Assembly (NCBI RefSeq): GCF_031998825.1 | Contig: NZ_DAMACX010000025.1 | Coordinates: forward strand, 6,012-70,011 | Length of the DNA stretch: 64,000 bases | From: Pseudescherichia sp031998825 | GTDB lineage: Bacteria > Pseudomonadota > Gammaproteobacteria > Enterobacterales > Enterobacteriaceae | Direction: 5' to 3' | Shown: one piece after another, positions 26,882-35,046 of the stretch | How positions within the stretch are numbered: the first letter of the stretch is position 1 | How the letters are laid out: each line of letters starts with the position of its first letter | Position numbers and translations under genes: made by a program | The notes under the pieces: generated by a model | What the model was told of the DNA's origin: nothing | The model's input: only the letters and a program-made list of their open reading frames with translations | Databases searched by the model: none

Positions 26882-26908
26882 GTGCTTAAGGCTTTCTGTC
26901 TTAAGCAC
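26882..26908 (+). other. Leader hairpin of hok copy A
   Basis: GTGCTTAAG (26882-26890) pairs with CTTAAGCAC (26900-26908) across GCTTTCTGT. The same element occurs in copy B at 27410-27436 and has a counterpart in the R1 hok leader. Confidence 0.8.
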
Positions 26909-26934
26909 GCTCAGCGTTATTCTAAATAATAATG

Positions 26935-26997
26935 AGAGTGTTGTGGCAGAGAGTTGAAAGCCCCGGGCAATGTTTCCATTAACCCGAGGCTACTCTA
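26935..26997 (-). ncRNA. Predicted Sok-type antisense RNA, copy A
   Basis: By analogy with R1 hok/sok, the minus strand here should encode the unstable antisense RNA. A terminator-like stem is visible: GCCTCGGG and CCCGGGGC (complement of 26960-26990) around TTAATGGAAACATTG, followed by TTTC. Exact ends and promoter are not determined. Confidence 0.45.
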
Positions 26998-27056
26998 CAC
27001 AACCATGACAAGTTGAGAGTAGCCTCTTACCCTTTTTTTTGCAAGGAGTAAAAGGC

Positions 27057-27209
27057 ATGACGCCGTTGAAATATCTGTTAGCTATTCTATTAGTGGTTTG
27101 TCTAACAATCCTGACCTTTACTTTTATTAATCGCGGAAGGCTATGCGAGCTTAATATCAAAAACGATCGTCAGGAGGTGGCGGCTAAATTAGCCTGTACA
27201 TCAGGTTAA
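27057..27209 (+). CDS. Hok/Gef-family type I toxin, copy A
   Basis: The 50-aa peptide MTPLKYLLAILLVVC... has one membrane span (about 5-24). It continues into the Hok-family core NRGRLCELNIKNDRQEVAAKLAC, comparable to RKSLCEIRYRDGHREVAAFMAY of R1 Hok. Such peptides insert in the inner membrane and collapse its potential when antisense Sok RNA is lost. A strong AAGGAG is placed before the ATG. Upstream AGCCTCTTACC...GCAAGGAGTAAAAGGC is the conserved hok translation-initiation region, expected to be sequestered by folding. It is too short for most gene callers. Confidence 0.88.
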   Translation: MTPLKYLLAILLVVCLTILTFTFINRGRLCELNIKNDRQEVAAKLACTSG

Positions 27210-27214
27210 CTCAA

Positions 27215-27234
27215 CGGGCGGGGTCACCCGCCCG
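27215..27234 (+). other. 3' hairpin of hok copy A mRNA
   Basis: CGGGCGGG (27215-27222) pairs perfectly with CCCGCCCG (27227-27234). No T tract follows, so it may be a stability element of the mRNA end rather than a terminator. Confidence 0.7.
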
Positions 27235-27474
27235 AATTGCCAGAGTTGTGTCCTTAATGCACCCTTTTATAATTTTTATAAATGTATTTACATACCTAAT
27301 TAATAACATAACACTGAGAGCACGATCCCAAACCAATGTAATTATCTCACTGAAATTACATTGCTATTTCCCTTCCCTTTTAATGCGGGAGCGATATCAT
27401 TATCGACGGGTGCTTAAGGCTTTCTGTCTTAAGCACGCTCAGTGTTATTCCGAACAACCTTGAGAGTGTGGCGG

Positions 27475-27535
27475 ACAGAGAGTTGAAGGCCCCGGGCAAT
27501 GTTTCCATTAACTCGGGGCTAATCTCAAACAAAAC
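27475..27535 (-). ncRNA. Predicted Sok-type antisense RNA, copy B
   Basis: Counterpart of the copy A antisense region. The stem GCCCCG/CGGGGC is retained around the same TTAATGGAAACATTG loop even though bases changed relative to copy A, which supports a functional RNA fold. Ends are approximate. Confidence 0.45.
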
Positions 27536-27588
27536 CCTAGCAGGTTGAGAGTAGCCTCTTACCCTTTTTTTTGCAAGGAGTAAAAGGC

Positions 27589-27741
27589 ATGACGCCATTG
27601 AAATACCTGTTAGCCATTCTGTTAGTGGTTTGTCTAACAATCCTGACCTTTGCTTTAATTAATCGCGGAAAGCTATGCGAGCTTAATATTAAAAACGATC
27701 GTCAGGAGGTGGCGGCTAAATTAGCCTGTACAGCAGGCTAA
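27589..27741 (+). CDS. Hok/Gef-family type I toxin, copy B
   Basis: The 50-aa peptide differs from copy A at four residues (T22A, F23L, R28K, S49A), all conservative, so both copies appear to be under coding constraint. It has the same single membrane span, LCELNIKNDRQEVAAKLAC core and AAGGAG RBS. Both toxins are intact, so their repression presumably depends on one or both antisense RNAs. Neither locus is near plasmid or phage genes. In E. coli this interval carries yjcO, which is absent here. Confidence 0.88.
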   Translation: MTPLKYLLAILLVVCLTILTFALINRGKLCELNIKNDRQEVAAKLACTAG

Positions 27742-27746
27742 CTCAA

Positions 27747-27766
27747 CGGGCGGGGTCACCCGCCCG
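27747..27766 (+). other. 3' hairpin of hok copy B mRNA
   Basis: Same CGGGCGGG/CCCGCCCG stem as in copy A. Confidence 0.7.
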
Positions 27767-27840
27767 AATTGCCAGAGTTGTGTCCTTAATGCACCCTTTT
27801 ATAATTCTTATAAATACATTCACACCATATGGATAATAAA

Positions 27841-27863
27841 AAACCCGCCGAAGCGGGTTTTTT
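27841..27863. terminator. Bidirectional terminator between hok copy B and gltP
   Basis: AAACCCGC (27841-27848), loop CGAA, GCGGGTTT (27853-27860), with A run before and T run after. It serves gltP and the toxin transcript. Confidence 0.9.
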
Positions 27864-27878
27864 ATTACTTATAAATAA

Positions 27879-29192
27879 TTACTGATTGGCGGTGGTTTTA
27901 AATTTGCCCAGCGTCTCACGCTCGTAGGCCAGCGCTTTTTGGCTGTCGAACTTGCGTTCCCACTTGGCAATCACCAGCACCGCCAGCGCGTTACCCACCA
28001 CGTTCAGCGCGGTACGCGCCATATCGAGGATACGGTCAACGCCAGCGATAAACGCCAGCCCTTCCAGCGGAATGCCCACGCTGCCCAGCGTCGCCAGCAG
28101 CACCACAAACGACACGCCCGGTACGCCAGCGATGCCTTTCGAAGTCACCATCAGCGTCAGCACCAGGATGATCTCCTGGCCCAGAGAGAGGTCAATGCCG
28201 TAGAGCTGGGCGATAAAGATAGCGGCGATGCTCTGGTAGAGCGTGGAGCCATCGAGGTTAAAGGAGTAGCCGGTTGGCACCACGAAGCTGGTGATGGACG
28301 CCGGTGCACCGTAGGCCTCCATCTTCTCAATAATACGCGGCAGTACGCTCTCCGAGCTGGCGGTTGAGTAGGCCAGAATCAGCTCGTCCTTGAGAATACG
28401 GATCAGCGTCCAGATGCTCAGTTTGCACATCCGCGCCACCGCACCCAGCACCACCAGCGCAAAGAACAGGATCGCCACGTAGACCAGGATAACCAGCTTG
28501 GCGAGCGGCCACAGGGAGGCGAAGCCGAAGTTGGCTACCGTCACCGAGATCAGGGCAAACACACCCACCGGCGCGTAGCGCATCACCATGTGGGTCACTT
28601 TAAACATGGTCTCTGAAATAGAGCGGAAGACGGTCACCAGTGGATCGCGGTGTGCGGCAGGCAGGGACGACAGCCCGAGGCCAAACAGCACCGAGAAGAA
28701 GATGATTGGCAGCATATCGCCCTTCGCCATCGAAGAGATGATATTGGTCGGAACCAGCGAGAGGATAGTGCCCATCAGCCCGTGGGCATGACTCTGCACT
28801 TCCGCCGTGGTGCTCTGATATTTTGAAATATCCACCGTCGCCAGCTGCGTCATATCGATGCCCGCCCCCGGCTGGAACACGTTAGCCAGCGTGATACCCA
28901 GCACGATGGCAACGGTAGTGATGATTTCAAAATAGAGAATGGTTTTGACACCGATACGGCCAAGCTGCTTCGCGTCGCCCACGCCTGCAATACCCACCAC
29001 CAGGGTGGAGATGACAATCGGAACCACAATCATTTTGATCAGATGGATAAAGATATCGCCCGCCGGTGAGAGCAGGTTTGCAATCAGCCACTCACGGCTA
29101 TCGCTTTGGTAATGCAGGTAACTACCCAGCAGAATACCCAGCACAAGGGCCAGCAAAATTTGCCAGGCCAGGCTGACTTTCAAATTTTTCAT
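27879..29192 (-). CDS. gltP: Glutamate/aspartate:proton symporter GltP
   Basis: From the ATG at 29192 the protein has 437 aa, the E. coli GltP length, and begins MKNLKVSLAWQILLALVLGILLGSYLHY. Family features include the Ser-rich hairpin STASSESVLPR and the substrate/cation motif GYSFNLDGSTLY. It imports L-glutamate and L-aspartate with protons across the inner membrane. A longer frame to 29243 adds 17 residues absent from E. coli GltP and is rejected. It is divergent from acs, as in E. coli. Confidence 0.97.
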   Translation of the reverse strand: MKNLKVSLAWQILLALVLGILLGSYLHYQSDSREWLIANLLSPAGDIFIHLIKMIVVPIVISTLVVGIAGVGDAKQLGRIGVKTILYFEIITTVAIVLGITLANVFQPGAGIDMTQLATVDISKYQSTTAEVQSHAHGLMGTILSLVPTNIISSMAKGDMLPIIFFSVLFGLGLSSLPAAHRDPLVTVFRSISETMFKVTHMVMRYAPVGVFALISVTVANFGFASLWPLAKLVILVYVAILFFALVVLGAVARMCKLSIWTLIRILKDELILAYSTASSESVLPRIIEKMEAYGAPASITSFVVPTGYSFNLDGSTLYQSIAAIFIAQLYGIDLSLGQEIILVLTLMVTSKGIAGVPGVSFVVLLATLGSVGIPLEGLAFIAGVDRILDMARTALNVVGNALAVLVIAKWERKFDSQKALAYERETLGKFKTTANQ

Positions 29193-29606
29193 AACTACAG
29201 ACGTCCTCAATGAAGCACCATTCCGTGTACCGGAGCGATACATACTGAAAGGGGTGTGATTAGCGTTGCTTAGTCAAGCGGGGTTTTATAACGCGCATTA
29301 TCAGTACCATTTGCATGGTATCAAGTGCAACCCTTTAAGATGAGGGTCTTTGACAGCTAAAGTGCATAAGAAGCGCTTTTTATTACATTATTAATGCATA
29401 ACTATATGTTATGGATGAGATTTTCATCACCTTTCCTGCATTCATCATAAATAGTGATTATTTACCTTCAAAGATTCATTTGCTGAATTTTCAACCATTC
29501 AAACAATGCGTGATCTTCCGCCCAAAAAGTAAACAAAGCCAGCTCCCGCTCTTCCCTTAACGTTTCCGTGACATATCCTTAACATCTTACAAGGAGAACA
29601 ACAGCC
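29193..29606. other. Divergent gltP/acs control region
   Basis: 414 bp without a gene. In E. coli this interval carries CRP, Fis and IHF sites controlling acs. I could not find a clear TGTGA-N6-TCACA here. An AT-rich inverted repeat CATAAC-TATAT-GTTATG lies at 29397-29413; its meaning is unknown. Confidence 0.6.
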
Positions 29607-31565
29607 ATGAGCCAAATACATAAACACTCTGTTCCCGCCAATATCGCGGAAAATTGCCTGATTAACCCGGAGCAGTATGAGGCGAAATATCAGCAATCCG
29701 TAAGCGATCCCGACACCTTTTGGGGTGAAGAGGGCAAAATTCTTGATTGGATCCGGCCCTATGAGAAGGTGAAAAACACCTCCTTCGCGCCGGGCAACGT
29801 CTCCATTAAGTGGTATGAGGATGGCACGCTCAACCTGGCCGCCAACTGCCTCGACAGGCACCTGGCCGAGCGCGGCGACCAGACGGCGATTATCTGGGAG
29901 GGCGACGACGCCCAGCAGAGCAAACATATCTCGTATCGTGAACTGCATGCCGACGTCTGCCGCTTCGCCAACGCCCTGCTGGCGCTCGGCATCAAAAAAG
30001 GCGACGTGGTAGCAATCTATATGCCGATGGTGCCAGAGGCGGCGGTGGCGATGCTTGCCTGCGCGCGCGTTGGCGCTATTCACTCTGTCATCTTCGGCGG
30101 CTTCTCACCGGAAGCGGTGGCCGGACGTATTATCGACTCCAGCTCGCGGCTGGTGATCACCGCCGACGAGGGCGTTCGCGCCGGGCGCAGTATCCCGCTG
30201 AAAAAGAACGTCGACGACGCGCTGAAAAACCCTAACGTTACCACTATCGAACACGTGGTGGTGCTGAAGCGTACCGGGGGCAATATTGAGTGGCAGGAGG
30301 GACGCGATCTCTGGTGGAGCGACGTAATGGCGCAGGCCAGCAGCGAGCACCAGCCGGTGGAGATGAACGCGGAAGATCCGCTTTTCATCCTCTATACCTC
30401 CGGCTCAACCGGCAAGCCAAAAGGGGTGCTGCATACCACCGGCGGCTATCTGGTCTACGCGGCCACCACCTTTAAGTATGTCTTTGACTACCATCCGGGC
30501 GAGATCTACTGGTGCACCGCCGACGTGGGCTGGGTCACCGGCCACAGCTATCTGCTCTACGGCCCGCTGGCCTGCGGGGCAACTACCCTGATGTTTGAGG
30601 GCGTGCCGAACTGGCCTACCCCGGCGCGCATGGCTCAGGTGGTTGATAAGCATCAGGTTAATATTCTCTATACCGCGCCGACGGCGATCCGTGCCCTGAT
30701 GGCGGAGGGCGACAAGGCGATTGTCGGGACCGACCGCTCGTCGCTGCGTATTCTCGGCTCGGTAGGTGAACCGATCAACCCGGAAGCCTGGGAGTGGTAC
30801 TGGAAGAAGATTGGTAGCGAGAAGTGTCCGGTGATCGACACCTGGTGGCAGACCGAAACCGGAGGCTTCATGATCGCTCCGCTGCCGGGTGCCACCGAGC
30901 TGAAAGCGGGCTCTGCGACGCGCCCCTTCTTTGGCGTCCAGCCTGCGCTGGTGGATAACGAAGGTACGCCGCTGGAGGGGGCCACCGAAGGCAACCTGGC
31001 GATAGTTGACTCCTGGCCTGGACAGGCGCGCACGCTGTTTGGCGATCACGAGCGCTTTGAGCAGACCTACTTCTCCACCTTTAAAAACATGTACTTCAGC
31101 GGTGACGGCGCACGACGCGACGAGGATGGCTACTACTGGATCACCGGCCGCGTCGATGACGTGCTCAACGTCTCCGGCCATCGCCTTGGCACGGCGGAGA
31201 TCGAATCCGCGCTGGTCTCGCACCCGAAAATCGCCGAGGCAGCGGTAGTGGGCATCCCTCACAACATCAAAGGCCAGGCGATCTACGCCTACGTCACGTT
31301 GAACCACGGCGAAGAGCCGTCGCCGGCGCTCTATACCGAAGTGCGCAACTGGGTACGCAAAGAGATTGGTCCGCTGGCCACGCCGGACGTGCTGCACTGG
31401 ACCGACTCGCTGCCGAAAACGCGCTCCGGCAAAATCATGCGCCGTATTCTGCGTAAGATTGCCGCGGGCGATACCAGCAACCTCGGTGATACGTCGACGC
31501 TGGCCGATCCGGGCGTGGTGGAAAAACTGCTCGAAGAGAAGCAGGGTATCACCATGCCATCGTAA
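29607..31565 (+). CDS. acs: Acetyl-CoA synthetase
   Basis: The 652-aa protein has the same length as E. coli Acs and the AMP-forming enzyme motifs YTSGSTGKPKG, the WWQTE region and the C-terminal PKTRSGKIMRR with the acetylatable catalytic Lys609. It activates acetate to acetyl-CoA through acetyl-AMP and scavenges low acetate. AAGGAG stands before the ATG. It heads the acs-yjcH-actP operon, so uptake and activation of acetate are expressed together. Confidence 0.98.
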   Translation: MSQIHKHSVPANIAENCLINPEQYEAKYQQSVSDPDTFWGEEGKILDWIRPYEKVKNTSFAPGNVSIKWYEDGTLNLAANCLDRHLAERGDQTAIIWEGDDAQQSKHISYRELHADVCRFANALLALGIKKGDVVAIYMPMVPEAAVAMLACARVGAIHSVIFGGFSPEAVAGRIIDSSSRLVITADEGVRAGRSIPLKKNVDDALKNPNVTTIEHVVVLKRTGGNIEWQEGRDLWWSDVMAQASSEHQPVEMNAEDPLFILYTSGSTGKPKGVLHTTGGYLVYAATTFKYVFDYHPGEIYWCTADVGWVTGHSYLLYGPLACGATTLMFEGVPNWPTPARMAQVVDKHQVNILYTAPTAIRALMAEGDKAIVGTDRSSLRILGSVGEPINPEAWEWYWKKIGSEKCPVIDTWWQTETGGFMIAPLPGATELKAGSATRPFFGVQPALVDNEGTPLEGATEGNLAIVDSWPGQARTLFGDHERFEQTYFSTFKNMYFSGDGARRDEDGYYWITGRVDDVLNVSGHRLGTAEIESALVSHPKIAEAAVVGIPHNIKGQAIYAYVTLNHGEEPSPALYTEVRNWVRKEIGPLATPDVLHWTDSLPKTRSGKIMRRILRKIAAGDTSNLGDTSTLADPGVVEKLLEEKQGITMPS

Positions 31566-31579
31566 CGGTGTCATCCCCA

Positions 31580-31601
31580 CCCTCTCCCATAAGGGAGAGG
31601 G
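31580..31601 (+). other. Intercistronic hairpin between acs and yjcH
   Basis: CCCTCTCCC (31580-31588) pairs perfectly with GGGAGAGGG (31593-31601) over the tetraloop ATAA. No T run follows, so it more likely stabilises or attenuates the operon mRNA than ends it. Confidence 0.75.
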
Positions 31602-31646
31602 AATAATAAAACCCCTCCCCTACAAAATACGTCTGGAGACTCTGTG

Positions 31647-31961
31647 ATGAATAACGATATTTGTCAGCAGATTGAGAATAGTGCGCACTACAGGGAGCTC
31701 GTCGACAAGCGGCAACGGTTTGCCTTTATCCTCTCACTTATCGTCCTGGTCATGTACATCAGCTTTATCATGCTGATCGCCTTTGCGCCAGGCTGGCTGG
31801 GCACCCCGCTGCATCCGGGAACCAGCGTGACGCGCGGCATCCCTATTGGCATCGGCGTTATCCTGATCTCGTTTATTCTGACCGGCGTCTACGTCTGGCG
31901 CGCAAATGGCGAGTTCGATCGCCTCAACAGTGACGTTGTCCGCGAGGTAAAAGCATTATGA
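31647..31961 (+). CDS. yjcH: DUF485 inner-membrane protein YjcH
   Basis: The 104-aa protein has two membrane segments (about 27-48 and 67-90) and the DUF485 signature around HPGTSVTRGIPIG. It matches E. coli YjcH. It always sits between acs and actP and overlaps actP by ATGA, so it is thought to act with the acetate permease, although its exact role is unproven. The start at 31647 is preferred over 31644 because it gives the E. coli length; CTGGAG precedes it. Confidence 0.95.
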   Translation: MNNDICQQIENSAHYRELVDKRQRFAFILSLIVLVMYISFIMLIAFAPGWLGTPLHPGTSVTRGIPIGIGVILISFILTGVYVWRANGEFDRLNSDVVREVKAL

Positions 31962-33607
31962 AAAGGATCCTGATAGCGCTGCCCGCCGCGCTCCCTTTTA
32001 CCGCCGGTGCAGCGGATGCGCTTACCGGTGCGGTACAGCGCCAGCCGACCAACTGGCAGGCGATTATCATGTTTGTCATCTTCGTGGCGATGACGCTCGG
32101 TATCACTTACTGGGCCTCAAAGCGCACCCGGACGCGAAGCGACTACTACACCGCAGGCGGTAACATCACCGGCCTGCAAAACGGCCTGGCAATCGCCGGG
32201 GACTATATGTCAGCGGCATCGTTTTTAGGTATCTCCGCGCTGGTGTTTACCTCCGGCTACGATGGCCTGATCTACTCCCTCGGCTTCCTCGTCGGCTGGC
32301 CGATTATTCTGTTCTTAATCGCCGAACGCCTGCGTAACCTTGGGCGTTACACCTTCGCCGACGTTGCCTCTTACCGGCTGAAGCAGGGGCCGATCCGCAT
32401 CCTCTCTGCCTGCGGCTCGCTGGTAGTGGTCGCCCTCTACCTCATCGCCCAGATGGTCGGCGCGGGCAAGCTGATCCAGCTGCTGTTCGGCCTCAACTAC
32501 CACATTGCGGTGGTGCTGGTGGGCGTGTTGATGGTGATGTACGTCCTGTTTGGCGGCATGCTGGCCACCACCTGGGTACAGATTATCAAGGCGGTGCTGT
32601 TGCTGTTTGGCGCGAGCTTTATGGCCTTTATGGTGATGAAACACGTCGGCTTCAGCTTCAATAACCTGTTCAGCGAGGCGATGGCGGTGCATCCGAAAGG
32701 GGAAGCCATCATGAGCCCCGGCGGGCTAGTGAAGGATCCTATCTCGGCCCTCTCTCTCGGCCTTGGTTTGATGTTTGGTACTGCCGGGCTGCCGCACATC
32801 CTGATGCGCTTCTTTACCGTTAGCGACGCCCGCGAGGCGCGTAAGAGCGTCTTCTACGCCACCGGTTTTATGGGTTACTTCTACATCCTAACCTTTATCA
32901 TCGGCTTCGGGGCCATCATGCTGGTCGGTGCCAACCCGGTATTTAAAGACGCTGCGGGCGCGCTGATCGGCGGTAACAACATGGCGGCGGTGCATCTGGC
33001 TAACGCGGTGGGCGGTAGCCTCTTCCTTGGCTTTATCTCTGCCGTGGCCTTTGCCACCATTCTGGCCGTTGTGGCTGGCCTGACGCTGGCGGGCGCTTCG
33101 GCGGTATCGCACGATCTCTATGCCAACGTCTTCCGCAAAGGTGCCTCCGAACGCGACGAGCTGAGAGTGTCAAAAATTACCGTGCTGGTACTTGGCGTAG
33201 TCGCGATCCTGCTCGGCATTCTGTTTGAGAACCAGAACATCGCCTTTATGGTGGGGCTGGCCTTCTCTATTGCCGCCAGCTGCAACTTCCCTATCATCCT
33301 GCTCTCCATGTACTGGTCGAAGCTCACTACCCGTGGCGCAATGATCGGCGGCTGGCTGGGGCTGCTGACCGCCGTGGTGCTGATGGTTCTCGGCCCGACG
33401 ATTTGGGTGCAGATCCTTGGCCATGAGAAAGCCCTCTTCCCGTATGAATACCCGGCGCTCTTCTCCATCGCCGTGGCGTTTATCGGCATCTGGGTCTTCT
33501 CCCTGACCGACAACACGGCGGAAGGCAAGCTGGAGCGTGAGAAATTCCGCGCCCAGTTTATCCGCTCGCAAACCGGGCTGGGTATTGAGCAGGGCCGCGC
33601 GCATTAA
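31958..33607 (+). CDS. actP: Acetate/glycolate:cation symporter ActP
   Basis: The 549-aa product belongs to the sodium:solute symporter family. It has a cleavable signal-like N-terminus (MKRILIALPAALPFTAGAADA) and 13 or so membrane spans, and matches E. coli ActP (YjcG). It imports acetate, glycolate and related short-chain acids, working with Acs. Its start overlaps the yjcH stop (ATGA). A GC hairpin follows the stop. Confidence 0.97.
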   Translation: MKRILIALPAALPFTAGAADALTGAVQRQPTNWQAIIMFVIFVAMTLGITYWASKRTRTRSDYYTAGGNITGLQNGLAIAGDYMSAASFLGISALVFTSGYDGLIYSLGFLVGWPIILFLIAERLRNLGRYTFADVASYRLKQGPIRILSACGSLVVVALYLIAQMVGAGKLIQLLFGLNYHIAVVLVGVLMVMYVLFGGMLATTWVQIIKAVLLLFGASFMAFMVMKHVGFSFNNLFSEAMAVHPKGEAIMSPGGLVKDPISALSLGLGLMFGTAGLPHILMRFFTVSDAREARKSVFYATGFMGYFYILTFIIGFGAIMLVGANPVFKDAAGALIGGNNMAAVHLANAVGGSLFLGFISAVAFATILAVVAGLTLAGASAVSHDLYANVFRKGASERDELRVSKITVLVLGVVAILLGILFENQNIAFMVGLAFSIAASCNFPIILLSMYWSKLTTRGAMIGGWLGLLTAVVLMVLGPTIWVQILGHEKALFPYEYPALFSIAVAFIGIWVFSLTDNTAEGKLEREKFRAQFIRSQTGLGIEQGRAH

Positions 33608-33614
33608 TCCCTTT

Positions 33615-33639
33615 ATCCCCGGTCATTCTGGCCGGGGAT
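33615..33639 (+). terminator. Hairpin ending the acs operon
   Basis: ATCCCCGG (33615-33622) pairs with CCGGGGAT (33632-33639). The following sequence is only moderately T-rich. Confidence 0.65.
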
Positions 33640-33713
33640 CACAGTTCTCTTCTCACAATCGCGATACAGTATCTCAATCTATTTGAAACGTTGTTTTAAT
33701 ACGAGAGGATACG

Positions 33714-35003
33714 ATGAAGCGATATGCCCTTGTCGGAACCGGTGGTCGGGCCGGACTGTACATCTCTGCTATTGGCGGACAGTGGCGCGAAACGGCGCAG
33801 CTGGTTGCCTTCTGCGATACCAACCAGACGCGCATGGATTACGCCAACCAGCTGCTGCAAAGCAGCGACAGCGAGCCGGTATCAACGTGGAAAGCTGAGC
33901 AGTTTGAGGCGATGATCCGCGAAACGCGCCCGGACACGATTATCGTCACCACCATAGACCGTACCCACGACGACTATATCGTGCGGGCGCTGCGGGCTGG
34001 GTGTGACGTCATCACCGAAAAGCCAATGACCATTGATGAGCAACGTGCTCTGCGTATCCTCGACGCTATTGAAGAGACGGGCCGCAGCGTGCGCGTGGCC
34101 TTTAACTACCGCTATGCCCCGCACCACAGCAAGGTACGCGAGCTGCTGATGAACGGTACGATTGGCGAGGTCTACTCCGTCCATTTTGAGTGGCTGCTCA
34201 ACACCGAGCACGGCGCGGACTACTTCCGCCGCTGGCACCGGGAGAAGCGCAACAGCGGCGGCCTGCTGGTGCATAAATCGACTCACCACTTTGACCTGAT
34301 GAACTTCTGGCTGGGGAGCTATCCCGAGCGCGTCTATGCCGAGGGCGGGCTGCGCTTCTACGGTAAAGAGAATGCCGAGCGGCGGGGCGTCACGCAGTTC
34401 TATCCCCGTGCTCACGGCTATGAGCAGGCGAAAGCGGATCCCTTTGCACTGCAGATGGCCGATAACGCCCAGCTGAAAGCGCTCTATCTTGATGCCGAGC
34501 ATGAGGATAACTACTTCCGCGACCAGAGCGTGTTTAGCGACGGCATTACCATCGAAGACACCATGTCGGTGTTGGTGAAGTACCAAAACCGGGTGCAGCT
34601 GACCTACTCCCTGAATGCCTATCTGCCCTGGGAGGGGTTGAACGTGGTGTTTAACGGCAGCGCGGGACGGCTGGAGATGAAGCTGGTGGAGAAATCCTAC
34701 GTTAACGCTGGCGGCGCACGCGAGAACGAAGGGAGCCTGGAGGGATGCGATATTACCGTCTTCCCGATGTTTGCCGCGCCGTGGAAGGCGGAGTTCACCG
34801 TTGGCGAAGGTGGCCACGGCGGCGGGGATAACGCCATGCTGGCGGATCTGTTCGGCGAGCCGGGAGACGATCCGCTCAAGCGCGCCGCCGACCACCGGGC
34901 GGGAGCGATGTCGATCCTCACCGGCATCGCCGGGAATATCTCCATGCAGCAGCAGCGCCCGGTTAACTTCCGCGAGTTTGAGCTGGTTGCCCGGCTGAAG
35001 TAG
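33714..35003 (+). CDS. Gfo/Idh/MocA-family NAD(P)-dependent oxidoreductase
   Basis: The 429-aa protein starts with a Rossmann motif GTGGRAGLY and has the family signature EKPM (about residue 103) with a C-terminal alpha/beta domain (VHFEWLLNTEHGADYFRRWHREK, HKSTHHFDLMNFWLG). Family members oxidise or dehydrate sugars, inositols or sugar-nucleotides; the substrate cannot be read. It lies alone between actP and convergent cidB with its own GAGAGGAT RBS. E. coli has yjcF and no such gene at this position. Confidence 0.88.
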   Translation: MKRYALVGTGGRAGLYISAIGGQWRETAQLVAFCDTNQTRMDYANQLLQSSDSEPVSTWKAEQFEAMIRETRPDTIIVTTIDRTHDDYIVRALRAGCDVITEKPMTIDEQRALRILDAIEETGRSVRVAFNYRYAPHHSKVRELLMNGTIGEVYSVHFEWLLNTEHGADYFRRWHREKRNSGGLLVHKSTHHFDLMNFWLGSYPERVYAEGGLRFYGKENAERRGVTQFYPRAHGYEQAKADPFALQMADNAQLKALYLDAEHEDNYFRDQSVFSDGITIEDTMSVLVKYQNRVQLTYSLNAYLPWEGLNVVFNGSAGRLEMKLVEKSYVNAGGARENEGSLEGCDITVFPMFAAPWKAEFTVGEGGHGGGDNAMLADLFGEPGDDPLKRAADHRAGAMSILTGIAGNISMQQQRPVNFREFELVARLK

Positions 35004-35010
35004 ACCCTAC

Positions 35011-35046
35011 GCCGCTGGTCAGAACATGACTCTGGCGACCAGCGGC
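35011..35046. terminator. Hairpin at the convergent end of the oxidoreductase and cidB genes
   Basis: GCCGCTGGTC (35011-35020) pairs perfectly with GACCAGCGGC (35037-35046). The right arm lies within the last codons of cidB. There is no T tract, so termination is only plausible. Confidence 0.45.

Larger units (their letters stand above)
26807..27293 (+). repeat. Direct repeat copy A, hok/sok-type locus
   Basis: About 490 bp from AATGCAATTATCTC to the AT-rich tail after the toxin. It is closely similar to copy B (27335-27825), displaced by 528-532 bp. It covers the leader, antisense region, toxin gene and 3' hairpin. Divergence is concentrated in about 26912-27025. Confidence 0.9.
27335..27825 (+). 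repeat. Direct repeat copy B, hok/sok-type locus
   Basis: Second copy of the unit at 26807-27293. The toxin-coding and RBS parts are almost identical. The middle leader (about 27440-27560) has several substitutions and small indels (net +4 bp). Confidence 0.9.
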
